Shown: piece after piece, positions 24,467 through 24,718 of the stretch | How positions within the stretch are numbered: position 1 is the stretch's first letter | Layout of the letters: every line of letters begins with the position of its first letter | Source of the DNA: UBA1189 sp045647345 | GTDB taxonomy: Bacteria; Bacteroidota; Bacteroidia; Bacteroidales; Bacteroidaceae | Assembly: GCA_045647345.1 (NCBI GenBank) | Contig: JAZRMG010000062.1 | Coordinates: 1 to 24,718, forward strand | DNA: 24,718 nt | Reading direction: 5' to 3' | Position numbers and translations under genes: made by a program | Notes under the pieces: model-generated | Database searches by the model: none | What the model saw: only the letters and a program-made list of their open reading frames with translations | What the model was told of the DNA's origin: nothing

Positions 24467-24718
24467 ATGGAAAAGAACATACAAGAACTGACCGAAAAGA
24501 TGTTTCGGGATGGAGTAGAGAAGGGCAACGAAGAGGCTGCACGCATCGTAGCTGCTGCCAATGCTCAGGCTGCCGAGATTGTAGAGGCTGCACGCAAGGA
24601 GGCTGAGGCTCTCGTTGCTGCTGCTCAGAAGTCGGCTGCTGAGTTGATGGAAAACACTAAGTCGGAGCTTCGCCTCTTTGCAGGCCAGGCAGTGAACGCG
24701 CTCAAGAGCGAGGTAGCT
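24467..24718 (+). CDS. V/A-type ATPase subunit E, 3'-truncated by window edge
   Basis: The first 84 codons of a peripheral-stalk subunit of the V/A-type (archaeal-like) ATPase found in many Bacteroidetes. The visible part is an Ala/Glu-rich helical heptad region (AARIVAAANAQAAEIVEAAR and following) typical of the long coiled coil of subunit E. It then reads TKSELRLFAGQAVNALKSEVA, a block I associate with Bacteroidetes subunit E. No signal peptide or membrane segment is present. It is expected to be the first gene of an ATPase operon continuing past the window (subunits A, B, D, I and K). The frame stays open to the last base. F-type b-subunit is less likely because there is no N-terminal membrane anchor. 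Confidence 0.85.
   Translation, partial: MEKNIQELTEKMFRDGVEKGNEEAARIVAAANAQAAEIVEAARKEAEALVAAAQKSAAELMENTKSELRLFAGQAVNALKSEVA

Overview
The window looks like a chromosomal segment of a member of the Bacteroidales, probably close to Prevotellaceae. The grounds are Bacteroidetes-type -7 promoter boxes (TAnnTTTG and near variants) upstream of several genes, few Shine-Dalgarno sequences, a two-subunit glycine decarboxylase of the Prevotella-like type, a DUF5723 outer-membrane protein, a V/A-type ATPase subunit E gene, and short AATT-rich 7-bp repeats between and inside genes. The genus is an inference. I see no rRNA, tRNA, CRISPR array, transposase, phage gene or origin. Most of the window is housekeeping chromosome.

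Layout. (1) 1-938: 3' part of gcvPB, ended by a strong terminator. (2) 1117-5962 (+): a probable operon of an M13 zinc metallopeptidase lipoprotein, MetA (homoserine acyltransferase) and a U32-family protein resembling the 23S rRNA hydroxylase RlhA; a shared two-way terminator separates it from the convergent gene. (3) 6023-7606 (-): COG2509-type FAD-dependent dehydrogenase. (4) 7923-11883 (+): prfC (RF3), overlapping tsaC/sua5 (tRNA t6A synthesis), then a ClC chloride transporter/channel with CBS domains, ended by a long hairpin. (5) 11985-14228 (-): a large unfamiliar membrane protein with an N-terminal EF-hand. (6) 14496-16105: a small CBM9-like protein and, convergent with it and sharing stop-codon bases, a CbpA-type DnaJ co-chaperone. 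(7) 16209-19003: a 5'-nucleotidase-type lipoprotein convergent with type I asparaginase, 2 bp apart. (8) 19474-23985 (+): a two-gene unit of a 1030-residue lipoprotein of unknown function and a DUF5723 predicted outer-membrane beta-barrel. (9) 23986-24466: a structured non-coding gap, then the start of a V/A-type ATPase subunit E gene, cut by the window edge.

The best candidates for something undescribed are the lipoprotein/barrel pair (8), the EF-hand membrane protein (5) and the structured gap at 24093-24279. Smaller points of interest are a 7-bp tandem repeat inside the gcvPB reading frame, a MetA carrying the residue linked to acetyl-CoA use, and a ClC with a channel-like Val at the internal proton-glutamate position. 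I found no defence system, biosynthetic cluster or mobile element.
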